From Asaia bogorensis (GTDB taxonomy: Bacteria; Pseudomonadota; Alphaproteobacteria; Acetobacterales; Acetobacteraceae), in NCBI GenBank assembly GCA_945871455.1, contig CAMBXJ010000095.1, forward strand, positions 1 through 10,623: a stretch of 10,623 nucleotides of DNA, read 5' to 3'. The notes beneath the pieces are model-generated. The model had not been told where the DNA came from, searched no databases, and worked only from the letters and a program-made list of their open reading frames with translations. The position numbers and the translations under genes are program-made. Positions 1 to 6,613 of this stretch are shown in pieces (position 1 is the stretch's first letter; the number at the start of each line of letters is the position of its first letter).

Positions 1-24
1 GGATTTTGCCAGCGGCCCAGTGGT

Positions 25-41
25 ATGTTATAAGATAGCAT
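25..41. promoter_or_regulatory. Putative Zur (zinc uptake regulator) operator
   Basis: A 17-base imperfect palindrome, ATGTTATA-A-GATAGCAT, in which 6 of 8 base pairs match around the centre at position 33. It is an AT-rich island in otherwise GC-rich sequence. ATGTTATA-like half sites are typical of Zur operators in proteobacteria, and it lies directly before a zinc-type ABC transporter, as expected for repression when zinc is plentiful. It overlaps the ATG of the small ORF at 40, so the promoter must overlap it or lie just upstream. TATGTT (24-29) or TAAGAT (31-36) could serve as a -10 element, and either would give an mRNA with almost no leader. It may also control a divergent gene beyond the left edge. 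The motif and context are seen; Zur binding is inferred. Confidence 0.62.
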
Positions 42-144
42 GAACGACCCGCTCGCCCCGACCGCCGGTCTTGGTGCCAGGCTCGCCCTGGCGGGGGGGC
101 TGATCTGCGCCATCTGGGCCGCTGTCGCCTGGGCCCTGGGATGA
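40..144 (+). CDS. 34-residue one-helix membrane peptide ahead of the zinc ABC transporter (unrecognised family)
   Basis: The reading frame runs from ATG at 40 to TGA at 142-144 and encodes 34 residues. Residues 1-14 are polar to neutral and end in Arg14. Residues 15-33 are an unbroken hydrophobic stretch (L, A, G, I, W, V, one Cys) long enough for one transmembrane helix. The stop overlaps the ATG of the ATPase gene (ATGA at 141-144), the usual sign of translational coupling. The ATPase start has no clear Shine-Dalgarno of its own, so reading this small frame may be what delivers ribosomes to it. There is also no Shine-Dalgarno before the ATG at 40, which fits a leaderless or nearly leaderless message starting inside the Zur-like palindrome. 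I do not recognise the family. It could be a small transporter subunit, a leader peptide or a chance frame. Confidence 0.5.
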   Translation: MNDPLAPTAGLGARLALAGGLICAIWAAVAWALG

Positions 145-878
145 AACCGCCCCCCATCACATTGGATCAGGTTACCCTGCGGCATGGGCGGCGCGACATC
201 GTCCGCGATCTGTCCGGGGTGTTTTCCCCGGGCAGTCTGACGGCGCTGATCGGTCCCAATGGCTCCGGCAAGACCACTCTGCTCCGCGCGCTCGCACGTC
301 TGCACCCGCCGGCGCAGGGTCGGATCGGCCTGGGCGGCCTGTCACGCCACGACATCGCGCTGCTGCCCCAGGCCAGCACGATGGACCGATCCTTCCCCAT
401 CACCTGCCGCGATGTCGTCGCCCTTGGTTCGGCCGCTCGCCTGGGGCCGTTCCGCGCCATTGGGCCGGCCCAATTGGACGAAGCGGACCAGGCGTTGGTC
501 GCCGTTGGCCTGCACGATGACGGCAAGCGCCAGATCGGTGCCCTTTCGACCGGGCAGTTCCAACGCGTGCTGTTCGCTCGGCTGATCGTGCAGGACGCGC
601 CGGTTCTGCTGTTGGACGAACCGTTCAGTGCCGTCGATCCGGCCACCCTGACCGACCTGCTGGCGATCCTGCGCGCTTGGCATCTGCAAGGTCGCACCAT
701 CGTGACCGTGCTGCACGATCTTGATCTGGTGCACGACGCGTTTCCGCGCACCCTGATGCTGTCGGACGATCGGCCGGTCTGGGGCACCACGGCGGCGACA
801 TTGGCGGAATCCAAGCGCCAGCGCGCCGGCCTGTCATCCCGGTCCGCCTGGTCGCCGCGGCGCCAGCACGCCGCCTGA
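141..878 (+). CDS. Zinc ABC transporter ATP-binding protein (ZnuC/AztA type)
   Basis: Cytoplasmic ATPase that powers import of a divalent metal, most likely zinc, through the permease encoded next. All ABC nucleotide-binding motifs are present: Walker A GPNGSGKTT at residues 38-46, Q-loop Gln77 in LLPQ, signature LSTGQFQR at 135-142 (Thr replaces the common second Gly), Walker B VLLLDE at 155-160, D-loop SAVD at 163-166, and switch His192 in VLHDLD. The length of 245 residues is normal for a ZnuC/AztA subunit. The stretch around the signature resembles AztA proteins as I remember them. The Zur-like operator upstream supports zinc over manganese or iron. The start overlaps the stop of the 34-residue peptide. 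The Arg/Ser-rich last 20 residues or so lie beyond the conserved core. The metal assignment is inference; the ABC-ATPase identity is certain. Confidence 0.9.
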   Translation: MKPPPITLDQVTLRHGRRDIVRDLSGVFSPGSLTALIGPNGSGKTTLLRALARLHPPAQGRIGLGGLSRHDIALLPQASTMDRSFPITCRDVVALGSAARLGPFRAIGPAQLDEADQALVAVGLHDDGKRQIGALSTGQFQRVLFARLIVQDAPVLLLDEPFSAVDPATLTDLLAILRAWHLQGRTIVTVLHDLDLVHDAFPRTLMLSDDRPVWGTTAATLAESKRQRAGLSSRSAWSPRRQHAA

Positions 879-900
879 TCGCGGCTGGACGCTGCCTGCC

Positions 901-1749
901 ATGCTCGACCTGATCCTGGACCCGTTCGCCCTGCCGTTCATGCGCCGAGCGCTGGTGGGGTGTTTGGTTCTGTCGGTCGCGGCACCGCCGCTGGGGGTGT
1001 TTCTGGTGCTGCGGCGCATGAGCCTCATGAGCGACGTGATGCAACATGGCGTGCTGCCTGGCATCGCACTCGGGGCCATGGTCGGCGGATTGTCCGTGTA
1101 TGCGATGGGGTTTGGCGGTGTGCTGGCCGGCCTGGCCATTGCGCTGCTCGCCGGGTTCCTGTCCCGCCGCACGGGCGGGCGAGAGGACAGCCAACTCGCC
1201 GGCGTCTATCTGATCGCCCTGGCCGCCGGGGTGGGATTGGTATCCAGTCAGCGCGGCATCGACCTGACCCATCTGCTGTTCGGCAGCGTGCTGGCGGTCG
1301 ACGATACGGCGCTGTTCGGCATGGCGGGGGTCGCAACCGTGACGGTATTCGGCCTGGCCGTCATCTGGCGGCCGTTGATACTCGAAAGTCTGGACCCCAG
1401 CTTCATGGCGGCGACCGGAGGCCACGGCGCGGTCTGGCATTTGTCGTTCCTGGCCCTGGTCGTGATGTGCGTGGTGTCCGGTTTCGTCGCCTTGGGCACA
1501 TTGATGGCGGTTGGACTCATGATGTTGCCGGCGATCGCCGCCCGCCATTGGTCCAATTCACTCTCCGGACAGGTCGGTATTGCAGTGCTGATCGCCATTC
1601 TGTCGTCGATCGGCGGGTTGATCGTGTCGTTCAACCTGGACGTCCCGGCCGGCCCGGCGATCGTGCTGACCGCGGGGGCGCTCTGGGCCGTCGGCCTTTT
1701 GCTAGGCCCGCACGCAAGCCTGCTACGCGACGGACGGCAAATCGCGTAA
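901..1749 (+). CDS. Zinc ABC transporter permease, ABC-3 family (ZnuB/AztB type)
   Basis: Inner-membrane permease of 282 residues, the usual size for the ABC-3 metal permease family. Hydrophobic segments lie at roughly 16-37, 52-66, 68-87, 98-116, 136-156, 180-198, 200-214, 225-244 and 250-269. The conserved cytoplasmic stretch SLMSDVMQHGVLPGIALG at 41-58 corresponds to the GD(A)xSHAVLPG coupling region of ZnuB/SitC-type proteins, and DLTHLLFGSVL at 121-131 is another family hallmark. It pairs with the ATPase gene 22 bases upstream, the two presumably forming the permease-ATPase core that receives zinc from a periplasmic binding protein not present here. No strong Shine-Dalgarno precedes the ATG, so coupling to the ATPase gene is likely. 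Zinc specificity rests on the Zur-like site and family resemblance. Confidence 0.9.
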   Translation: MLDLILDPFALPFMRRALVGCLVLSVAAPPLGVFLVLRRMSLMSDVMQHGVLPGIALGAMVGGLSVYAMGFGGVLAGLAIALLAGFLSRRTGGREDSQLAGVYLIALAAGVGLVSSQRGIDLTHLLFGSVLAVDDTALFGMAGVATVTVFGLAVIWRPLILESLDPSFMAATGGHGAVWHLSFLALVVMCVVSGFVALGTLMAVGLMMLPAIAARHWSNSLSGQVGIAVLIAILSSIGGLIVSFNLDVPAGPAIVLTAGALWAVGLLLGPHASLLRDGRQIA

Positions 1750-1777
1750 GCTGGGGCCCTAGCAAAAAGGGGGCGAC

Positions 1778-2128
1778 ATGAGCATTCGCAGATTGCAGCC
1801 GGAAGGGCGCCTTTCCGGTGCCGTCGTGCACGGCAAGCTGGTTTATCTGGCGGGACAGGTCGCCGACGACCCAAGCCTGGATGCCGAGGGACAGACCGCC
1901 GACATCCTGCGCCAGATCGACGCGCTGCTGGCCGAAGCCGGCACCGACAAGTCCCGCCTGATCTCCTGTCAGGTCTTCGTGGCCGATATTCGCGACGTTG
2001 GCGGGATGAACGCGGCCTGGGACGCCTGGTTGGATCAGTCCAATCCGCCCGCCCGCGCCACCGTGGAGGCGAAACTTGTCGATCCGCGCTGGCGGGTCGA
2101 AATCACCGGAATCGCCGCTCTGCCGTGA
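1778..2128 (+). CDS. RidA/YjgF/UK114 family protein
   Basis: Small cytoplasmic protein of 116 residues with the RidA fold signature. In RidA proper, the trimer hydrolyses reactive enamine/imine intermediates released by PLP enzymes. The Arg that anchors the substrate carboxylate is present in PPAR (Arg93), as is the Glu of the C-terminal VEIT strand (Glu109) and the Asn of MNAAWDAW (Asn78). The N-terminal GPYSQ-type Tyr and the Ser before GQ are missing: the region reads GRLSGAVVHGKLVYLAGQV. That pattern fits the broader RidA-like subgroup better than archetypal RidA, so the deaminase activity is uncertain. A good Shine-Dalgarno (AAAAAGGGGG at about 1764-1773) precedes the ATG by a few bases. 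It follows the zinc permease by 28 bases and overlaps the channel gene downstream by GTGA. Confidence 0.88.
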   Translation: MSIRRLQPEGRLSGAVVHGKLVYLAGQVADDPSLDAEGQTADILRQIDALLAEAGTDKSRLISCQVFVADIRDVGGMNAAWDAWLDQSNPPARATVEAKLVDPRWRVEITGIAALP

Positions 2129-3129
2129 AACAACCGCTGACAATGCGGGTTTCCACCTGGAACCGCCTTCGCAGCCGTCGGGCGGCGTTGGACGTCCATT
2201 GGCTGACCTCGATCGTCTTCACGGTTAGCCTGGTCGGCCTGGTCGCGGTCGCGACCGGGGCGGACTGGGTTGTCACGGTGGTCTCGATTTCCGTATCGAC
2301 CGTCGGGTTCGGCTTCTTTTATCTGTTGTTTCCAGGCGGTGCCCATTTCGGCATGGCCCTCGCCAATTTCCTGGCGATTTACGCCTGCATGTTTGAATTC
2401 TTCCGCGCCGCCAATTTCCCAGACGCTCCCCGGCTCTTTATGCTGGCGTCACTCGCCTTGCCGGTGTTTGGCTTCCTGGCGATTTGCTTCGTGCGACGCC
2501 GATCGCTGTATCGGCTGATCCGCGCGCGTCAGTTGCGGGAATTGGAGCGACTGCCGGCGTTCAGCCGCTGGCTGTTTGCGACCATGGCCGTCGGGGCGGC
2601 GTCCTTCGCCTTGCCGGAGCAGAATCTGTCACCGCAGGCCCAGGGATTGGCCCTGTTCGCTGCCATGGTGCTGGTTACGTTCTTCGTCACCATCGCGGTG
2701 CACGATGTCGTCCTGGTCGTCGTCGATGTCTCCATCGTCTTCGAATCCGTCGCTACCCGGTTGGATCGGCTGCTGGTGCCGATGCTGGCATTCCTGACCT
2801 TTTATGGTCTGCTGATCGTGGTGTTCGCGTGCCTGTACCGCATCGCCGACCTGACTACGCTGGAGCCGCAATTCGCCCTGCATGGCGAACCGTATCGGGT
2901 CCGCTTCGTCGACGCGTTGTATTACAGCGTGGTAACCATCGCGACGGTCGGCTTCGGCGATCTGTCGCCCGCAACCTTGTTGATCCGGGTGCTGACCGGC
3001 ATGGAAATCGTGTGCGGAATCCTGATGCTTCTGTTCGGCTTTAGTGAGATCATGCGCAACGCCGGGCCCGACAGCCAGATCCACGAACCGCGCGGGCGTC
3101 GCCTTAATTCGCCCAACGATCCAGCATAG
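2125..3129 (+). CDS. Potassium channel family membrane protein (C-terminal TVGFGD pore)
   Basis: Inner-membrane protein of 334 residues. Hydrophobic segments lie near residues 27-45, 48-70, 77-92, 103-122, 147-163, 174-200 and 214-238. They are followed by a pore module: pore helix LYYSVVTIA at 265-273, selectivity filter TVGFGD at 274-279, and a last helix at about 287-307. TVG(F/Y)GD is the K+ selectivity filter, so potassium conduction is the likely role. A basic loop (residues 124-138, seven Arg) sits between the fourth and fifth segments. It is not spaced like a voltage-sensor S4 helix. No RCK, cyclic-nucleotide or other ligand domain follows the pore; only about 25 polar residues remain. 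The start is GTG at 2125, overlapping the RidA stop (GTGA). An in-frame ATG at 2143 is the alternative, and neither has an obvious Shine-Dalgarno. Gating and physiological role cannot be read from the sequence. Confidence 0.85.
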   Translation: MKQPLTMRVSTWNRLRSRRAALDVHWLTSIVFTVSLVGLVAVATGADWVVTVVSISVSTVGFGFFYLLFPGGAHFGMALANFLAIYACMFEFFRAANFPDAPRLFMLASLALPVFGFLAICFVRRRSLYRLIRARQLRELERLPAFSRWLFATMAVGAASFALPEQNLSPQAQGLALFAAMVLVTFFVTIAVHDVVLVVVDVSIVFESVATRLDRLLVPMLAFLTFYGLLIVVFACLYRIADLTTLEPQFALHGEPYRVRFVDALYYSVVTIATVGFGDLSPATLLIRVLTGMEIVCGILMLLFGFSEIMRNAGPDSQIHEPRGRRLNSPNDPA

Positions 3130-3166
3130 TCCCGCCTTCATTCGGTCTTAAATATCGGCACAGAAA

Positions 3167-3175
3167 AAGGAGAGG
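3167..3175 (+). promoter_or_regulatory. Strong Shine-Dalgarno for the SDR gene at 3178
   Basis: AAGGAGAGG lies just upstream of the ATG at 3178, with the AGGAG core ending five bases before it. It fixes the start of the sugar SDR gene. It sits in a 48-base, relatively AT-rich gap (3130-3177) after the channel gene. A separate promoter could lie there, for example TAAATA at 3149-3154 as a -10, but I see no convincing -35. Confidence 0.7.
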
Positions 3176-3177
3176 CC

Positions 3178-4149
3178 ATGGACTGGACAGGTCGCAGGGT
3201 GCTGGTAACCGGCGGGGCCGGGTTTCTGGGCGCCAATCTGTGTCATACGCTGGCGCAACGCGGTGCCAAAGTGATCGCGCTGGACGGGTTCCTGTTCGGT
3301 GGCGGCGCCAATCCGCGCAACCTGGATGGGTCGGGCGTGGAGTTGGTGCGGGGCGATATCCGCGAAATCGACCTGCGGCCGTTGTGCGAAGGTGCCCACG
3401 CCATCTTCAACCTGGCCGCCCAGACCAGCCATATGGGTGGGCAGGCCGATCCGCTGGCCGATATCGCGGTCAACGCGGTGGCCCAGGTGCGCCTGATCCA
3501 GGCCGCGCGGGAAGCCGCCGCGGACGCGATCGTGGTCCACGCCTCGACCCGGCAATTCTATGGGCGGGCCCGCAAGCTGCCGGTGGATGAATCGCAGCCG
3601 GTGGCGCCGCCCGATGCCAATGGCGTGTCGAAATTCGCCGGCGAGCAATACTGGATGCTGGAAAACCGCGTGCGTGGCCGCCCGGTGGTATCGTTGAGAC
3701 TGACCAATTGCTACGGCCCGCGGCTGCGCATCCGCGACGCGCGCCAGACCTTCCTGGGCATCTGGATCCGCTGCGTGCTGGAAGACCGTCCGTTTGAGGT
3801 CTGGGGTGGTTCTCAGTTGCGCGACATGACCTATGTGGATGACGTGACGGAAGCCTTCATCCGGTCCGCCGAAAACCAGGCATGCCATGGCAATATCTAC
3901 AATATCGGCGGCGCGCCGCCCGCGTCCCTGACCGAACTGGCCGACATGATGGTCCGCTTGGCCGGCCCGACCGCGACCTACACCACACGGGAATTCCCGG
4001 CCGACCGCGCCAGTATCGACATCGGCAGCTACCACGCCGACGACAGCGCATTCCGTTCGGCGTCCGGCTGGGCGCCGACGGTCGGTCTGGAAGAAGGCAT
4101 CGACCGGACCCTGGCCTGGTACCGCCCCCGTCTGGCCGATTATCTCTGA
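3178..4149 (+). CDS. NAD-dependent epimerase/dehydratase (extended SDR) with Asn in place of the catalytic Tyr
   Basis: Nucleotide-sugar-modifying enzyme of the extended short-chain dehydrogenase family, 323 residues. The Rossmann motif TGGAGFLG is at 11-18. Other family blocks are FNLAAQTSH (77-85), HASTRQFYG (121-129), RLTNCYGPR (174-182) and LRDMTYVDD (214-222), followed by the C-terminal substrate domain. The active-site motif normally reads YxxxK, but here it reads NGVSK (Asn148, Lys152). From memory, one branch of sugar SDRs naturally carries DVNGxNK at this site, so this may be a subfamily trait and not a defect. The upstream Ser-Thr of the catalytic triad is kept in HAST. A strong Shine-Dalgarno precedes the ATG, and the stop abuts the aminotransferase ATG, so the two form an operon and may act on the same nucleotide sugar. 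The substrate and whether it epimerises, dehydrates or reduces are unknown. Confidence 0.85.
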   Translation: MDWTGRRVLVTGGAGFLGANLCHTLAQRGAKVIALDGFLFGGGANPRNLDGSGVELVRGDIREIDLRPLCEGAHAIFNLAAQTSHMGGQADPLADIAVNAVAQVRLIQAAREAAADAIVVHASTRQFYGRARKLPVDESQPVAPPDANGVSKFAGEQYWMLENRVRGRPVVSLRLTNCYGPRLRIRDARQTFLGIWIRCVLEDRPFEVWGGSQLRDMTYVDDVTEAFIRSAENQACHGNIYNIGGAPPASLTELADMMVRLAGPTATYTTREFPADRASIDIGSYHADDSAFRSASGWAPTVGLEEGIDRTLAWYRPRLADYL

Positions 4150-5292
4150 ATGGACACAGCACACATGAGCGGAACGGCAATGGTGCCCCAGGCCAATCCG
4201 GGCGCCGGCTATCAGGCCCTGAAGGCCGAGATCGATGCCGCCGTCGCGCGGTCGTTGTCCTCCGGCTGGTATATTCTGGGGCAGGAGGTCCGTGCCTTTG
4301 AAGCCGAATTCGCGGCCTGGCTGGGTGCCGGTTCCGCCGTCGGCTGCGGCAATGGCACCGACGCGATCGCCCTGGCTCTGCGCGGCCTGGGCATAGGACC
4401 GGGATCAGCGGTGGCGACCGTGTCCCACACCGCGGTGGCGACCGTCGCGGCGATCGAAATGGTGGGCGCGACGCCGGTGCTGATCGACATCGATCCGCTT
4501 TACTACACCATGGACGCGTCGGAACTGGCGCGGGTGCTGGACCAACCACCGCCGGGCCTGCCGCCGATCAGGGCGGTGCTGCCGGTGCATCTGTATGGTC
4601 AGGCCGCCGATCTGGACCCGATCATCGCCGCCTGCCAACGTCACGGTGCCGCTTTGGTGGAAGATTGTGCCCAGGCTCACGGCGCCAGGCTGCATGGCCA
4701 ACGGGTCGGCACCTTCGGCGATGCGGCCACCTTCAGCTTCTATCCGACCAAGAATCTGGGCGCGCTGGGCGATGGAGGCGCGGTTGTCACGCGGGCCCCA
4801 AACGATGCCGTCGAAATCGGCGCGCTTCGTCAATACGGTTGGCACAAGCATTACATCAGCGACACCGTCGGCGTGAACAGCCGGTTGGATGAGCTACAGG
4901 CGGCGATCCTGCGGGTGAAACTGGCGCATCTGGACGCCGGCAACGCCCGCCGCCAGACGATCGCGGCGGCTTATGACTCGGCCTTGGCGGGAACCGGGCT
5001 GACCCCGCCCGCTCGTCGGCCGGACGCCGAACATGTCTTCCATCTTTACGTCGTGCGCGCGCCGGAACGGGATGCGATGCAGGCCCGCCTGCGGGCCGCC
5101 GGTGTCGCGACCGGCATCCACTACCCGATGCCCGTCCATCTGCAACCCGCCTATCGCGGCCGGGTTGCGATGGGACCATCGGGCTGCACGCACACCGAAC
5201 GCGCGGCAACCGAAGTGCTGAGCCTGCCGCTGTTCCCCGAACTGACCGACGCGCAGGTGGAGCATGTTTGCGCGGTGCTGCGGACCTTGTAG
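4150..5292 (+). CDS. DegT/DnrJ/EryC1/StrS family PLP-dependent sugar aminotransferase
   Basis: Cytoplasmic enzyme of 380 residues that would transfer an amino group, usually from glutamate, to a keto nucleotide sugar. Family blocks seen are GCGNGTDAIALAL (65-77), VSHTAVATVAA (91-101), PVHLYGQ (145-151), EDCAQAHGA (171-179, with the Asp that pairs with the PLP ring nitrogen), SFYPTKNLGALGDGG (196-210, with Schiff-base Lys201) and VNSRLDELQAAIL. Because the lysine is present it should be an aminotransferase, not a ColD/RfbH-type dehydratase, in which this Lys is replaced by His. The ATG directly follows the SDR stop. In-frame ATGs at 4165 and 4180 are possible later starts, since the first few residues fall outside the conserved core. 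It could use a 4-keto or 3-keto sugar made by enzymes encoded here, for example CDP-4-keto-6-deoxyglucose, but that is inference. Confidence 0.9.
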   Translation: MDTAHMSGTAMVPQANPGAGYQALKAEIDAAVARSLSSGWYILGQEVRAFEAEFAAWLGAGSAVGCGNGTDAIALALRGLGIGPGSAVATVSHTAVATVAAIEMVGATPVLIDIDPLYYTMDASELARVLDQPPPGLPPIRAVLPVHLYGQAADLDPIIAACQRHGAALVEDCAQAHGARLHGQRVGTFGDAATFSFYPTKNLGALGDGGAVVTRAPNDAVEIGALRQYGWHKHYISDTVGVNSRLDELQAAILRVKLAHLDAGNARRQTIAAAYDSALAGTGLTPPARRPDAEHVFHLYVVRAPERDAMQARLRAAGVATGIHYPMPVHLQPAYRGRVAMGPSGCTHTERAATEVLSLPLFPELTDAQVEHVCAVLRTL

Positions 5293-5296
5293 CGGC

Positions 5297-5316
5297 GGGC
5301 GTTGAAGCGCACGCCC
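5297..5316. terminator. GC-rich stem-loop between convergent operons (possible terminator)
   Basis: The 88 bases between the convergent aminotransferase and C-methyltransferase genes hold a perfect 6-base stem (GGGCGT at 5297-5302, ACGCCC at 5311-5316) with an 8-base loop. A CCCCC-TC-GGGGG element at 5314-5325 and a self-complementary GGGGCGCCCC at 5353-5362 follow. None has a T-run on either strand, so a standard intrinsic terminator is not supported. The structures may slow polymerase or protect 3' ends, and Rho-dependent termination is equally possible. Confidence 0.25.
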
Positions 5317-5380
5317 CCTCGGGGGAAACCGAAAGCCCTGATCGCATCCGTTGGGGCGCCCCACAGCATCGACCGGACCA

Positions 5381-6613
5381 CTACACCCGCTGCATCGTCG
5401 GGCACGCCGTCCAGAATTGCGTGCCCGTCTTGCGCAGGCCGGAAAGCTGACCGGCGATTTCCGGCGCAATATTCCAGGGCAGGATGATCAGATCGTCCGC
5501 GCCGCTGTCGGCCAGTGCTTCCGGAGGAACGATCGGGACGTGACTGCCCGGCAGCAATCGCCCCTGCTTCGCGGGATTGCGGTCCGCCACGCAGATGATG
5601 TCGCGGTCGGTGATCCCACAACTGTTCAGGAATGTATTGCCCTTCGCCGCTGCCCCGTACGCCGCGACCCGCCGCCCGGCGGCTTTCCGATGCGCGACGA
5701 AATCCCGAAACCCCGCCTGCACGGCAGCGACCTTGGGTCCAAAATCGTCATAGGCATGCGCGCGATCCAGACCGGCATTGGCCTCAGTCACCCGCAAGGC
5801 CCGCAACCGAGAATGCGTGGAATGCGGCCCGCGCGCGTGACAAGCATAAACCCGCAACGATCCGCCATGCGTCGGAATGCGGTCCACATCGAACGCCCGC
5901 AAACCGGTCGAGCGCAGCACCCGCTCCACCACCAGCAGCGACAGGTAGGAGTAGTGTTCATGATAGATCGTATCGAACTGCACCTGCTCGATCAGGTTCA
6001 GCAGATGGGGAAACTCGAAGGTCACGACACCGTTCGGGCGCAGCACGGCGGCAAATCCGGCGACGAAGCTGAAAATGTCCGGAACATGGGCCAGCACGTT
6101 GTTGGCGGCCACAAGGTCGGCGCTGCCATGCGCGGTCGCGATCTGCATGGCGGTATCGACACTGAAGAACGTCACCTCCGTCGGGATGCCGATGGCCCTG
6201 GCACTGGCGGCGACATTCGCGGCGGGCTCGATCCCCAGAACCGGGATCCCCGCTGCCTGGAAATGCCGCAGCAGGTAGCCGTCGTTTGATGCAACCTCCA
6301 TCACCAGTGAATTCGGCCCAAGGCCGAACCGCTGTATCATGGCATCCGCGTAGTGACGCGCGTGTTCCACCCAACTGGTGGAATAGGATGAGAAATAGGC
6401 ATAGTCGCTGAAGATCGCATCGGGCGACACGACCTCATCGACCTGCACCAGCAGGCACGCATCACAAACCTTCGCATGCAACGGATAGCACCGATCCTTC
6501 CCATGCTCGGCCTGTTCCCGCGTGGGATAGGCATTGGCCAACGGGGTTTCGCCCAGATCGACCAGACTGCGGGTAAGGGGTGCGCCGCAAAGGCGACAGG
6601 AATGAGCGATCAT
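5381..6613 (-). CDS. SAM-dependent sugar C-methyltransferase (TylCIII/NovU/TcaB9 type)
   Basis: Enzyme of 410 residues with the three-part layout of deoxysugar C-methyltransferases. The N-terminal zinc-binding module has CxxC pairs Cys6/Cys9 and Cys50/Cys53, followed by the hallmark YFSSYSTSWVEHARHY (73-88). The central SAM-binding domain has motif I EVASNDGYLL (106-115) and NNVLAHVPD (171-179). YHEHYSYLS (217-225) supplies the His/Glu/Tyr residues thought to handle the enolate. The C-terminal domain has AYGAAAKGNTFLN (318-330) and ADRNPAKQGR (343-352). Studied relatives methylate C3 of 4-keto-6-deoxy nucleotide sugars, giving branched sugars. Here the obvious donor is CDP-4-keto-6-deoxyglucose from the preceding RfbG. 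The ATG overlaps the rfbG stop (ATGA at 6613-6610), and this is the last gene of its operon. The family is secure; the exact substrate and methylated carbon are inferred. Confidence 0.9.
   Translation of the reverse strand: MIAHSCRLCGAPLTRSLVDLGETPLANAYPTREQAEHGKDRCYPLHAKVCDACLLVQVDEVVSPDAIFSDYAYFSSYSTSWVEHARHYADAMIQRFGLGPNSLVMEVASNDGYLLRHFQAAGIPVLGIEPAANVAASARAIGIPTEVTFFSVDTAMQIATAHGSADLVAANNVLAHVPDIFSFVAGFAAVLRPNGVVTFEFPHLLNLIEQVQFDTIYHEHYSYLSLLVVERVLRSTGLRAFDVDRIPTHGGSLRVYACHARGPHSTHSRLRALRVTEANAGLDRAHAYDDFGPKVAAVQAGFRDFVAHRKAAGRRVAAYGAAAKGNTFLNSCGITDRDIICVADRNPAKQGRLLPGSHVPIVPPEALADSGADDLIILPWNIAPEIAGQLSGLRKTGTQFWTACPTMQRV

Noticed and set aside
625..1548. 307-codon minus-strand open frame opposite the zinc ATPase and permease
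   Set aside because: It is antisense to two certain genes, with a Gln/His/Arg-rich translation and no motif.
3148..4164. 338-codon minus-strand open frame opposite the SDR gene
   Set aside because: It mirrors the SDR gene in GC-rich DNA, its translation is His/Arg/Gly-rich without any domain, and the + strand gene has clear SDR motifs and a strong ribosome site.
4150..5292. Reading the DegT-family gene as an RfbH/ColD-type 3-dehydratase of the CDP-dideoxysugar route
   Set aside because: The PLP lysine (Lys201) is present in SFYPTKN; the dehydratases carry His at that position.
5353..5362. GGGGCGCCCC palindrome between the convergent operons, considered as an operator or terminator
   Set aside because: It is short, fully GC, has no loop and no T-run, and such palindromes are expected by chance at this GC content.
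5351..6289. 312-codon plus-strand open frame opposite the C-methyltransferase
   Set aside because: Its composition is that of a shadow frame, and the minus-strand frame has complete methyltransferase motifs.
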